Shown here: positions 30,823 through 39,650 of the stretch, one piece after another
Numbering within the stretch: the stretch's first letter is position 1
Layout: each line of letters starts with the position of its first letter
From: DASZUK01 sp035547695
GTDB taxonomy: Bacteria > Actinomycetota > Acidimicrobiia > Acidimicrobiales > RAAP-2
Assembly: GCA_035547695.1 (NCBI GenBank)
Contig: DASZUK010000059.1
Span: forward strand, 1 to 64,000
Direction: 5' to 3'
DNA: 64,000 nucleotides
Program-made: the position numbers and the translations under genes
Notes under the pieces: generated by a model
What the model saw: only the letters and a program-made list of their open reading frames with translations
Told to the model about the DNA's origin: nothing
Databases searched by the model: none

Positions 30823-32160
30823 TCAGGCGACCGGATGGAGCTGTGGGATCGGACCCCGCCCGCCGGCTGGGAACACCGGGCCTTCGGGCACGGGTGGAGC
30901 ACCGGTCATCAGCTCGTTCCAGCGCCTCCAGAAGACCCGCATCTGGAGCTCCTCGGTGAACCCCGGCTCTTCGGAGGTCATGCCTCGGGAAATGTCGTTC
31001 CACTGGGCGGTCCCGGCGGCGGCGAACCCGGTCTGGCACCGCTCGAGCGCTTCGACGTCGTCGGGAGTGGCCAGGCCTGCCGGCCCCCAGAACGTCAGGA
31101 AGTTGGTCATCCTCATCGCCTGCAGCTCCGGGTCCTCGTCCGAGGGGTGGATCTGCCATCCGTTGACCTCCATGTACCCGGGTGCGTCCGGATAGAAGGT
31201 CCGGACCGTGCACCCCATCACGAGGTCGACGATGATCAAGTTCGGGAAGATCAGGAGGTTGCGGTTGGCGTAGACCCGGTTGGCCCATGCTTCGCCGTAC
31301 CTCTCGGCCACTTTCGCCCGACGCTCCAGGTGCTTGGTTCTCGTCGACTCGTTGGGGAAGTCCCGCCCCAGGCCGAGCTTCGTGCCGCCGCTCCCGTCGA
31401 CGGCGGCGATCACGGCATGGCCGTTTCCGAGGTTGTACGCCCGCGGGGGTGCCCCGCCGCTGTCGAACGCCGTCTTCAGGTCCACGCCCGAGTCGGCGAG
31501 CATCTCGAGGTAGCGGTGATGCGTGGTCATGGCGTGGTAGCCATCGATGCTGTTCTCGACCAGCAGCTTCCAGTTGGCCTGCAGGGCGTAGAGGTGGGTG
31601 CCGCCGACGATCTGCATCCCCTCCTCGGACTGGTCCGCCACCAGGTCGAGGTAGTCACGGGCTCCGGCCAGATAGTCGATCAGGTCGACCACGTCCTCCG
31701 TCCAGCTCAGGAAGACGAACCCCCGGTAGGACTGCACCCTGGGCGGTCGGGGCAGACAGAGGTTCTGCTTGTCGAAGTTGGGCCCGTACGACTTCTCGTC
31801 CGGCATGGCCACCAGCTCTCCCGAGCTCTTGTAGGACCAGCCGTGGTAGAAGCACTTGAGGAAGCGCCCGTGCCCCTCCGGGCGCGTCTCCACCTGCATG
31901 CCGCGGTGGCTGCAACTGTTCACGAGGACGACGATCGATCCGGCTGCGTCGCGCGTGAAGATGACGGGGCGCCCGCCGACCTTCCTGGTCCGGAAGTCGT
32001 GCGGCGCGGGCAGCTCGCTCTCGTGCCCCACGTACAACCAGCACCGGTCGAAGATCTTTGTCCGTTCCTGAGCCAGGACGTCGTCGTCGACCATGGCCGA
32101 CCGATGGACGCGGAACCGGGGCGTCTCACGATCGTCGATGATGAACTGGCCCTGGGTCAC
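30823..32160 (-). CDS. Rieske non-heme iron oxygenase, alpha subunit
   Basis: The 445-residue protein binds a [2Fe-2S] cluster through C83-S-H85 and C103-F-Y-H106 and mononuclear iron through the D206-x2-H209-x4-H214 pattern (NSIDGYHAMTTHH). It is the catalytic subunit of ring-hydroxylating dioxygenases of the benzoate/biphenyl kind, which add O2 across an aromatic ring. GTG 32160 follows GGGAGGG by five bases. No beta subunit, ferredoxin or reductase is adjacent; a beta subunit lies at 47824. It follows the gap upstream of the Liv unit and is divergent from the extradiol dioxygenase operon, consistent with successive steps. Confidence 0.9.
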   Translation of the reverse strand: MTQGQFIIDDRETPRFRVHRSAMVDDDVLAQERTKIFDRCWLYVGHESELPAPHDFRTRKVGGRPVIFTRDAAGSIVVLVNSCSHRGMQVETRPEGHGRFLKCFYHGWSYKSSGELVAMPDEKSYGPNFDKQNLCLPRPPRVQSYRGFVFLSWTEDVVDLIDYLAGARDYLDLVADQSEEGMQIVGGTHLYALQANWKLLVENSIDGYHAMTTHHRYLEMLADSGVDLKTAFDSGGAPPRAYNLGNGHAVIAAVDGSGGTKLGLGRDFPNESTRTKHLERRAKVAERYGEAWANRVYANRNLLIFPNLIIVDLVMGCTVRTFYPDAPGYMEVNGWQIHPSDEDPELQAMRMTNFLTFWGPAGLATPDDVEALERCQTGFAAAGTAQWNDISRGMTSEEPGFTEELQMRVFWRRWNELMTGAPPVPEGPVFPAGGRGPIPQLHPVA

Positions 32161-32375
32161 GTTGCCCTCCCGTTGGCGTGCGGTGTCCGCCGACCAGTTC
32201 AGCCCCGTCCGAGCGAGCCCGACGACCCGGGTTCCGGCCAGCAGAACCCGGGCACCCGACCCCCCGGGAGGTGATTGTTCTAATAGGTGGACGTCGGCTC
32301 GGCGCCGCCAGGAACGGGCCGGCAGCCTGTCCTCGGCCTGCACCGACGATCACCGATTCATTGGGAGGAACCCAG

Positions 32376-33434
32376 TTGGGCGCCATTCAGCTAATGGGCA
32401 TGACCCATTTTCCACCCTTCGTGACCGAGGACCACAACATGGCCTGGATCATGGAGAGGATGCTGATGGATCCTGGCATCCCTGATGACGTCAAGGACCC
32501 GGCGGGCTGGCCGGAGGAGATGCAGGCCGAATGGGGCGACGACAGAGGGGCCACCGCCGCCTCCCGGCACCGGGCGGACCTGATCAACGGTTTTGACCGT
32601 ATCCGGTCCCAGCTCGAAGCGTTCGAGCCCGACGTCATCCTCATCTGGGGCGACGACCAGTACGAGAACTTTCGCGAGGATCTCATTCCGCCCTATGCCA
32701 TCCTGGCCTATTCGGACAGGGAGGTGCGCCCGTACGATACCTACGTCTATCAGGCATTTCCGACCTACTGGCATGAGTCCCCGGACCTCACGATCACCGT
32801 CAAGGGACGGCCGGATATCGCCCGCTGGCTGACCGAGCGCCTGATCGATGACGGCTTCGATGTGGCCTACGCCTATGAGCCGCTCCACGACCGACAGCTA
32901 CCACATGCCTTTCTGAACACGCTGCTCTTCATCGACCACCAGCGCATCGGGTTCCCCTGGCCGGTGATCTGCATGCCCATCAACTGCTACGGGCGCCGGG
33001 TGATCTCCGCCAAGGGCGGGGTACGTCCCTTCGGCGAGGAGATGGTCCTCGATCCCCCCTCCCCCCCGCCGGCGCGCCTCATGGACCTCGGCGCGGCGAC
33101 CTTCCGCTCTCTCCTCGCCAGCCCATGGCGGGTGGCCATCGTCGCCTCAGCCTCGTGGTCACACTCGTTCCTCACCGACCACACCTGGCGAATGCGGCCC
33201 GACACCGCCGCCGACCGGCGACTCTACGACGCGATGGTCGCCGGCGACTTCACCATGTGGGCGAAGCTGACGACGGCGGATGTTGAGCACGCCGGCCAGC
33301 AGGAGATCCTGAACTGGTCGGCCCTACTGGGCGCCGCCCGGGAACTGGGAATGGCTCCGTCGTGGAGCGTCCTGATCGACACCTGGGTGCTCAACTCCAA
33401 CAAGGTCTTCGCCATTTGGGAACCCACGCCGTGA
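32376..33434 (+). CDS. LigB-type (class III) extradiol ring-cleavage dioxygenase
   Basis: The 352-residue protein reads GAIQLMGMTHFPPF at the start, later ILIWGDDQYENF, YEPLHDRQLPHAFLNTL, FPWPVICMPINCYGRR and ASASWSHSFL. The early His, the Glu/Asp of GDDQYENF and the His patches fit the LigB superfamily, which opens catechol rings next to the hydroxyl pair using Fe2+. TTG 32376 follows GGGAGG by eight bases. It begins a four-gene operon in which each start overlaps the previous stop by four bases, and it is divergent from the Rieske gene. Confidence 0.82.
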   Translation: MGAIQLMGMTHFPPFVTEDHNMAWIMERMLMDPGIPDDVKDPAGWPEEMQAEWGDDRGATAASRHRADLINGFDRIRSQLEAFEPDVILIWGDDQYENFREDLIPPYAILAYSDREVRPYDTYVYQAFPTYWHESPDLTITVKGRPDIARWLTERLIDDGFDVAYAYEPLHDRQLPHAFLNTLLFIDHQRIGFPWPVICMPINCYGRRVISAKGGVRPFGEEMVLDPPSPPPARLMDLGAATFRSLLASPWRVAIVASASWSHSFLTDHTWRMRPDTAADRRLYDAMVAGDFTMWAKLTTADVEHAGQQEILNWSALLGAARELGMAPSWSVLIDTWVLNSNKVFAIWEPTP

Positions 33435-34243
33435 CGGGTGACGATCTGTCGGGACGAGTGGCCCTGGTCACGGGGACCAGTCGCAACATCGGCGGGGGCC
33501 TGGCCTCCGGTCTGTCAGCCGCCGGTGCCCTGGTCGCCTGCAACGACCTGCGGGCCGACGTGGCCGAAGAGCGGACCAGCCTCATCGCGGCCGCTGGAGG
33601 TCGAGCCCTGGCCGTTCCCTTCGACGTCACCGACCCCGTGGCGGCAAGCGATGGCCTCGAAAGGGTGATCAGCGAATGGGGCAGGGTTGACATTCTCGTC
33701 AACAATGCTGTCCTGTTCAGCCGGGGCAGCCTTCTCGACATGCCGGTCGACCGGTTTCGCCGGCAGGTGGACGTCCTTCTTGGCGGGGCGTTCATCATGT
33801 CGCAACTGGTCGCCCGGTCGATGATCGACCACGGCGTGCAGGGGACGATCGTCAACGTCCTTTCAACCGCAGCCTGGCAGGGCGAGGCAGGCAACATCGG
33901 GTACTCGACCGCCAAGTCGGGCCTCGTCAACTTCACCCGGGCGGCGGCGATGGACCTGGCGCCCTACGGCATCCGGGTCAACTCCCTCACGCCCACCGCA
34001 ACGCAGCCCGACGACCCCGAGCTGGCCAGGGCGGCGGAGGAGCTCTTCGCCACCGCCGCAGCCTCCGGGGGCCTCGACTTCAACCGGTTCAACCCGTGGA
34101 GGCGGCTGCCTACGCCCACCGACTACGTCGGACCACTGGTCTTCTTGGTTTCTGACGATGCCGGGATGATGACCGGAACGAACCTCACCGTGGACGGGGG
34201 GGCACTGGCGAAGTACTGGCCACAGATCCCCGAGCGCCGTTGA
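33431..34243 (+). CDS. Short-chain dehydrogenase/reductase
   Basis: A 270-residue SDR with cofactor loop TGTSRNIGGGLA (Asn where Gly is usual), VDILVNNAVLFS and the active-site Ser-Tyr-Lys in VNVLSTAAWQGEAGNIGYSTAKSG. A C-terminal TGTNLTVDGGAL is standard. In ring-hydroxylation pathways SDRs oxidise cis-dihydrodiols to catechols, which would suit its place behind an extradiol dioxygenase and opposite a Rieske gene. GTG 33431 overlaps the dioxygenase stop as GTGA. Confidence 0.87.
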   Translation: MTGDDLSGRVALVTGTSRNIGGGLASGLSAAGALVACNDLRADVAEERTSLIAAAGGRALAVPFDVTDPVAASDGLERVISEWGRVDILVNNAVLFSRGSLLDMPVDRFRRQVDVLLGGAFIMSQLVARSMIDHGVQGTIVNVLSTAAWQGEAGNIGYSTAKSGLVNFTRAAAMDLAPYGIRVNSLTPTATQPDDPELARAAEELFATAAASGGLDFNRFNPWRRLPTPTDYVGPLVFLVSDDAGMMTGTNLTVDGGALAKYWPQIPERR

Positions 34244-35169
34244 GCAGCGCCCTCGGATCAGTAGATGGCGACGGGCCGCCTCGACCCGTCGACCTGGCGC
34301 GGCCCGCCCCGGTTCGGTTCCCCGGACCCGACGGCCTGGACTTGGCCATCCACGACTTCGGCGGCGTCGGCCCGACAATGCTCCTGGTCCACGCCACCGG
34401 TCTCCACGGCTGGGCTTTTCGCCGCCTGGCCGGCCACCTCGCTGCCCGGTTCCGCTGTTGGGCCCTCGACCTTCGGGGCCACGGAGAATCGCCGATCGCC
34501 GATGGTCCCGAGATCGATTGGTCTGCCTTCGGCCGTGACGTCCTGGCGGCAGTGGACCACCTGGATGTCGGGGAGATCTTCGGCTTCGGCCACTCACTCG
34601 GCGGCCCGGCCCTCTTGATGGCCGCCGACCAGCGCCCCGGCGTCTTCAAACAGCTCGTCCTGTACGAGCCCGCCATCGTCCCCCCGAGGCCGTCCGCCGC
34701 TCCTGGGGTCGAGGAGAGCCAGTTGTTCATGGTCAAGTCGGCAAAACGGCGGAGGCGAACGTTTCCCTCACGCGCCGAAGCATTGGAGAACTACGCCGCC
34801 AAGCAACCTATGTGCGACTTCAACGCCGGCGTGCTCTACGACTATGTGACGTACGGGTTCGGTGATCGACAGGACCGGACGGTGGAGCTCAAGTGTCCTC
34901 CGGATACTGAAGCGCAGGTCTTCGCCAGCACCTTCACCCAACGATCTTGGGGCATCCTCGAGCACCTTCCGTGCCCGGTGAGCATCCTCCGCGGCAGCGA
35001 GACCGACGAGATGCACCGCGCCACCGCCGCCGACATGTACCGGGAGTTCGGCATCTCCCAACTGGAGATCGAGGGACTGGGGCATTTCGGACCGTTGCAG
35101 AGCCCGGGCCAGGTCGCTACGGAGATACTCGTGGCGACGACCCCGCCGGAGGTCGAGACCGAGACATGA
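34240..35169 (+). CDS. Alpha/beta hydrolase
   Basis: The 309-residue protein has oxyanion segment LLVHATGLHGWAF, ALDLRGHGES, nucleophile elbow GFGHSLGGPALL, an Asp-containing stretch LRGSETDEMHRAT and the His in EIEGLGHFGPLQ. These give a Ser-Asp/Glu-His triad. In this operon it could hydrolyse the ring-cleavage product or an ester. TTG 34240 overlaps the SDR stop as TTGA. A second hydrolase (44126) looks more like a classical meta-cleavage product hydrolase. Confidence 0.8.
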   Translation: MSSALGSVDGDGPPRPVDLARPAPVRFPGPDGLDLAIHDFGGVGPTMLLVHATGLHGWAFRRLAGHLAARFRCWALDLRGHGESPIADGPEIDWSAFGRDVLAAVDHLDVGEIFGFGHSLGGPALLMAADQRPGVFKQLVLYEPAIVPPRPSAAPGVEESQLFMVKSAKRRRRTFPSRAEALENYAAKQPMCDFNAGVLYDYVTYGFGDRQDRTVELKCPPDTEAQVFASTFTQRSWGILEHLPCPVSILRGSETDEMHRATAADMYREFGISQLEIEGLGHFGPLQSPGQVATEILVATTPPEVETET

Positions 35170-36164
35170 CGTCGCCCCATCCACTCACCGTCGACCTGCA
35201 CGCGCATGTTTTCCCGCCCCAGCTACCCGAGCTCGGGGCCGAGACCGGCGACGACCGGTGGCCCCGGCTCGTCGTGACCGACGACCAGGTTGGCGAGATC
35301 CGGCGGGGGGGTTCCGTCTTCCGCGTGGTGCAGGCGCCCCTGTGGGACATCGGTCGCCGGTTGGCGGTCATGGACGACCACCACGTCGACGTCCAGGTCG
35401 TCTCGCCCATGCCCATCGCCTTGACCTACTGGAGCGACCCCGGCCTGGCGGCACGGTACGCCCGCGCCTTCAACGACGGGGTCGCCGGTGCCGTGGCGGC
35501 TTCGAACGGCAAGCTCCGGGGCTTGGGAACCGTTCCGCTGCAGGACCCGGCCCTGGCCATCGCCGAGATGCGCCGGGCGACGGGCGAGCTCCAGCTCGAC
35601 GGCATCGAGATCGGCACCGTCGTGAACGGCCGGGAGCTCAGTGACGAGTCGCTGCGAGGCTTCTTCCGGGCGGCCGCCGAGGGAGGGGTACCGCTCTTCG
35701 TCCATCCGATCGATGGGGGCGGGGCCACCCGCTGCTCGTCACCCGTGATCGACTTCGCCATCGGGATGCACACCGACACGGCGCTCTCCACGTACGCCCT
35801 GGTCTACGGGGGAGTGCTGGAGGAGCTCACGGACCTCCGCGTCTGCCTGTCCCACGGCGGGGGCGCCTTTCCGTGGACCCACCCCCGCCTGGGGCTCTTC
35901 GACAGCCACGACCGCAAGGTATTGGACACCCTCGTGCGCCGCCTGTGGGCAGACGCCCTGGTCTTCGACCCTCGCCATCTTCCCCTCCTGGTCGAGCGCT
36001 ATGGCGCTGACCACATAGCCCTGGGAAGCGACTACCCGTTCATCCCACCCGACGTCCACGATCCAGTGGCCATGCTCGCCGAAGCCGAGGCGTCGGGCGC
36101 CATCGACGGCTCCACGCGCTCCGCCATACTGGGCGCCAACGCCCTCGCCTTCCTCGCCCGCTGA
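35166..36164 (+). CDS. ACMSD-like amidohydrolase/decarboxylase
   Basis: The 332-residue protein has metal ligands H12-A-H14 (VDLHAHVFP), LFVHPIDGG, CLSHGGGAFPW and the Asp of ALGSDYPFIPPD. This is the arrangement of 2-amino-3-carboxymuconate-6-semialdehyde decarboxylase and related zinc decarboxylases, which remove CO2 from ring-cleavage products. Its position as last gene of the extradiol operon (ATG 35166 overlapping the hydrolase stop) supports a role on the opened ring. Hydrolase activity on a different compound is possible. Confidence 0.85.
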   Translation: MTSPHPLTVDLHAHVFPPQLPELGAETGDDRWPRLVVTDDQVGEIRRGGSVFRVVQAPLWDIGRRLAVMDDHHVDVQVVSPMPIALTYWSDPGLAARYARAFNDGVAGAVAASNGKLRGLGTVPLQDPALAIAEMRRATGELQLDGIEIGTVVNGRELSDESLRGFFRAAAEGGVPLFVHPIDGGGATRCSSPVIDFAIGMHTDTALSTYALVYGGVLEELTDLRVCLSHGGGAFPWTHPRLGLFDSHDRKVLDTLVRRLWADALVFDPRHLPLLVERYGADHIALGSDYPFIPPDVHDPVAMLAEAEASGAIDGSTRSAILGANALAFLAR

Positions 36165-36202
36165 CCGGGCCGCACCCGACATCCAGTCGGGCCGCCTCCC
36201 GG

Positions 36203-37915
36203 CTAGCTCCGGGCGTGGACCGTCGTCGTGTCGCGACCCGACCGGAGGATCTTCCCCGGCCGCTCCGACCCGAGCTTGTTGTTCTCGACGACCTGGACCC
36301 CGTTGACGAACACTCGCTCGACCCCGTCAGGCTCCGAGTAGAGACGCTCGCACCCGCCGGGCAGATCCTGCCGGGTCTCCGGCCGGCCGGCCGAGATCCG
36401 ATCCATGTCGAGGACGACCAAGTCCGCGGCGTAGCCCTCCATGATGCGGCCCCGGCCCCGGAGCCCGTACAGATCGGCGGCATCGCTGGTCAACATCCGC
36501 ACGGCCTCCTCGACCGGGAGCAGCGGTTGCTCACGCACCCCGACCTCGAGCAGGCGGGTGGCGTACGAGAAGGTATCGATCATGTCCAGATGGGCGCCGG
36601 CATCCGACGCCCCTATGAGGGTGCGAGGATCTCGCCAAGCGGAGCGGCGACGCTCCCACGTGTCCGGATCGTCGCCACGGGCCGGCATGAAGAGCCCACT
36701 CCGCAGGTGGTCCATCAGGAGGATCTCGCACAACGCGTCCCACGTGCCCAGACCGAGGGTCGCCGCCGCTTCTTCGACCGTCGACCCGTTGAACCGACGA
36801 GCCTCCGGGGAGAAGGTCTCCAGCCGGTACCGACCCCAGCGGACGTACTCGAGCGAGTTCGTCGGAGCCGCTTGAGCCACTCGGTCGAGCTCGGCCCGTT
36901 GCCGGCGATCGGCCAGGACGCCGAGCCGCTCCTCCGGGGAGAGCCGGAAGAGGTTCGCCCACCCAGGAATGGCGTCGAAGGCCATTCCCGACAGGAAGCT
37001 CAGCCGGAGCTTGCCCGGCTCCGGAAGGGTCAGGGCCAACACCCTTCCACCGTGCTCCTCGGCGTAGTCGCTGGCGCTGAGCTGGTTGGCGACGACGTGC
37101 TCGTTGCCCGGGAAGATCATGAGCATGTTCCAGTTCAAGACCCGGTCGGCCACCCGCGACATCGACGCCATCAGGTCCTTGATGTCGTCGCCGAACTCGC
37201 CGACCGCCGGGATGAACTCGAGGGCCGTCCCTTCGTGCCGTCCCACCACCTCACACAGGCTCAGCAGCTCGTCTCTCGTGGCGGCACGCGACGGGACGGG
37301 TATTCCTCGATGATCGTTGTGCGTCGGCGACCAGGTCGAGGAGAAGCCCATGCCGCCGGCGGCCAGTCCGGCCTCCAGCAGTCCGCGCATGGCCTCGATC
37401 TCGGCCGGGGTCGCCGCCCGTTCGGTCGCTTCGTCGTGCATCACCGCCTTGCGCAGGGCGGAGTGCCCGACCAGGAAGCCCACGTTCGGCATGACCTGGC
37501 CCTCGAACCGGTCGAGGAGCTCCGCCGTCGTCGTCCAGTCACAGGTCACCCCCGCTTCAAGGGCTTCGATCGGCATCCCTTCGACCCGCGAGAGCATGTT
37601 CAGCATGTAGTCCCTGTCCTCGTCGGCGATCGGCGCCAACGTGAACCCGCAGTTACCGCTGACGACACTGGTCACGCCGTGGAGCGGCGACGGGCTCAAC
37701 GTCCCGTCCCAGCAGATCTGGGCGTCGTAGTGCGTGTGGACGTCGATGAAGCCCGGCGTCACGAACAGGCCGTCCGCATCCACCTCTTGTCGGCCGGCGT
37801 CGTCCACGTCGCCCACGGCGACGACCCGTCCGTCGTCGACGCCCACATCGGCCCGACGGCTCGCCGCACCCGTGCCGTCGATCACCCGTCCACCACGAAT
37901 CACCAGGTCGAGCAT
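36203..37915 (-). CDS. D-aminoacylase-like metallohydrolase, copy 2
   Basis: The 570-residue protein opens LDLVIRGGRVIDGTG and has PGFIDVHTHYDAQICWDG, SGNCGFTLAPI, STWSPTHNDHRG, IGASDAGAHLDMID and VERVFVNGVQVV. All the family landmarks are kept, including the Cys and the late Asp. ATG 37915 follows AGGAGG by six bases. The gene is convergent with the ACMSD-like operon and lies downstream of the SBP terminator, so it probably has its own promoter in 37916-38018. The reaction is unknown; the four copies in the window differ enough to have different substrates. Confidence 0.82.
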   Translation of the reverse strand: MLDLVIRGGRVIDGTGAASRRADVGVDDGRVVAVGDVDDAGRQEVDADGLFVTPGFIDVHTHYDAQICWDGTLSPSPLHGVTSVVSGNCGFTLAPIADEDRDYMLNMLSRVEGMPIEALEAGVTCDWTTTAELLDRFEGQVMPNVGFLVGHSALRKAVMHDEATERAATPAEIEAMRGLLEAGLAAGGMGFSSTWSPTHNDHRGIPVPSRAATRDELLSLCEVVGRHEGTALEFIPAVGEFGDDIKDLMASMSRVADRVLNWNMLMIFPGNEHVVANQLSASDYAEEHGGRVLALTLPEPGKLRLSFLSGMAFDAIPGWANLFRLSPEERLGVLADRRQRAELDRVAQAAPTNSLEYVRWGRYRLETFSPEARRFNGSTVEEAAATLGLGTWDALCEILLMDHLRSGLFMPARGDDPDTWERRRSAWRDPRTLIGASDAGAHLDMIDTFSYATRLLEVGVREQPLLPVEEAVRMLTSDAADLYGLRGRGRIMEGYAADLVVLDMDRISAGRPETRQDLPGGCERLYSEPDGVERVFVNGVQVVENNKLGSERPGKILRSGRDTTTVHARS

Positions 37916-38018
37916 TGTGTCCTCCTGATCCGGGCAGCATCGTGCATCATCCCGTGATCGTTGACGATGGCATGCGTTGAGAACCGGCTCCATTCTTGGT
38001 TCCGCTCAACGAGACGCG

Positions 38019-38053
38019 TCGGAGCGGGCCGGGAGCTCCACGGCCCGCTCCGA
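38019..38053 (-). terminator. Strong hairpin terminator after the binding-protein gene
   Basis: TCGGAGCGGGCCG and CGGCCCGCTCCGA make a perfect 13-bp stem with a 9-base loop, 57 bases beyond the stop of the binding-protein gene. No T-run follows on the minus strand. Confidence 0.7.
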
Positions 38054-38109
38054 CGAGGAGTGATCTCCGATGGGCGGTCCGACTTCCGCCCGTCCTGCTT
38101 CGAACCCGG

Positions 38110-39360
38110 CTAGCCCGCCAGGTTCTTCTTCACCACGCCGGCCGGCGGGCACGTGCTGGCCAGACCACCCGACGCTCCGTTCCCCGACTTGCCCTTCACC
38201 GGGATGCTCTTCGGGCTGGCGTTACCGGAAGTGAACGTGTAGGTCCAGGCACACGTCACCGGGGCGCTCGTCGAGTTGGCCTTGTACGTGACGGGCTGGG
38301 CGAGCAGGCCGCCCAGGGTCTGGTTCTTGATCTTTCCGTAGTCAGCGATCACGCTCGCCGGGGTCACCGCCCCCTTGTTCGCCGACACGGCCTTGGCGAA
38401 GAGCTGGAGCACGGTCCACATCGCCGTACCTGTGAGGTTCTGGTATGTGTAGCTCGGCGCGTACTTCTTCATGGCGGAGCGGAAGGTCTTCACCGGAGCT
38501 GTGTTCACCCACCACGGGAAGGCGTTCAGGGTACCGGCCCACTTGGCGTTCGCCACCTTGTCCATCGCCGGAATGTTGATCTCCTGCGACAGCGCGCCGA
38601 TCACGCCTTTGTAGCCCTGCTGGTAGCACGTCTTCGCCGCAGCTCCCTGGGTTGTCGTGTTGGTGTCGAGCTGCAGGAAGTTGGTCCCCGAGCTGATCGC
38701 CTGGAGGCACTCAGCCGTATAGCTTGGTTGCGTGGCCGAGATCCCGAAGCCACCTTCGTAGGTGACGCCGAATGTCGGAGCGTTCGACTGGTAGAAGCTC
38801 GCCGCTGTCTTGCAGCTCGGCGATTCGAGACAGTAGAAGGAAGTGAAATTGGTCTTCCCGACCTGTTTCGCCGCCGCCAGTTCGCCGAGCGAGGTGCCCA
38901 GGGTCGAGACGAGCGAGTTGAAGGCGTTCTTCGCCCCGAGGAGCACGCTGCTGTAGCCGATCCCGAGAATCGGGATGTTCTTGCTCACCAGGTACGGCAC
39001 CGTCGAACCCTCGGAGATCGGGTCGGCGGACACCACCGCCACGACACCCTGGGTCACCAAGCTCTGCACCGCCGCCAACGCAGCCGGAGGGCTGCTCTGC
39101 GAGTCCCCCACGACGATCTTGACGGGGTGCCCGGCCACGCCGCCGTTGGCGTTGGTGTACTTCGCCCATGCCTGGGCCGCCGGCTGGATGCCGGTGAAGA
39201 GTGGGCCTTCTTCACCCGACTTCGGTATGACGAACCCGATCTTGATCGGCGCCCCCTTCGGAGCGGCGCCGGCACTGCCGGCGCCAACGGCCACCCCGAC
39301 GCTCGACGCCATCAAGGCCGTCATCAATACCGGGACGACCTTCTTGCGAAAGCCCGCCAT
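38110..39360 (-). CDS. Substrate-binding protein of a branched-chain-type ABC importer
   Basis: The 416-residue precursor has a signal peptide (KKVVPVLMTALMASSVGVAV ending AGAAPKGAP; no lipobox Cys). The mature protein is a type I periplasmic-binding fold: IKIGFVIPKSGEEGPLFTG, AYTNANGGVAGHPVKIVVGD-like spacing, VAVVSADPISEGS. LivK/LivJ-type proteins bind branched amino acids, but those in catabolic clusters often bind aromatic acids. It most likely feeds the LivHMG/LivF translocator at 27052-30551. ATG 39360 follows GGGGAGG. It is followed by a strong hairpin, so it is transcribed alone at high level. Confidence 0.9.
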   Translation of the reverse strand: MAGFRKKVVPVLMTALMASSVGVAVGAGSAGAAPKGAPIKIGFVIPKSGEEGPLFTGIQPAAQAWAKYTNANGGVAGHPVKIVVGDSQSSPPAALAAVQSLVTQGVVAVVSADPISEGSTVPYLVSKNIPILGIGYSSVLLGAKNAFNSLVSTLGTSLGELAAAKQVGKTNFTSFYCLESPSCKTAASFYQSNAPTFGVTYEGGFGISATQPSYTAECLQAISSGTNFLQLDTNTTTQGAAAKTCYQQGYKGVIGALSQEINIPAMDKVANAKWAGTLNAFPWWVNTAPVKTFRSAMKKYAPSYTYQNLTGTAMWTVLQLFAKAVSANKGAVTPASVIADYGKIKNQTLGGLLAQPVTYKANSTSAPVTCAWTYTFTSGNASPKSIPVKGKSGNGASGGLASTCPPAGVVKKNLAG

Positions 39361-39387
39361 TCGTTGTCCTCCCCTTGTTCCACTCGA

Positions 39388-39414
39388 CCCGACGTCGGAT
39401 GTCCCGACGTCGGG
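39388..39414 (-). promoter_or_regulatory. Doubled palindrome/hairpin before the binding-protein gene
   Basis: The self-complementary CCGACGTCGG occurs at 39389-39398 and again at 39404-39413. Together the two form an 11-bp stem (CCCGACGTCGG / CCGACGTCGGG) with a 5-base loop, 28 bases upstream of the start codon. It may be an operator pair or a 5'-leader hairpin. The rest of the 39361-39650 gap shows only an AT-richer patch (39508-39552) that may be the promoter. Confidence 0.6.
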
Positions 39415-39650
39415 CTGCCAGCAACCGTGCCGGCGGAGGAGCGGGTGGTGGCCGGGACGGCAGCTACGCCGATCACGACGACCCCCGACGCTCCCCCACT
39501 TCTGTCATCGCATCGTAAACATCGAGCCCTGAAATCCCTCGACGATTTTTCACTGGTCGGAACGCCGAAACCTGGGTCCTGATGCAGTGGAATGGCGGGC
39601 CCAACGGGCGCGTGGAGACGAAATGGACCGGAGTCGATCGATCCTCAGCT

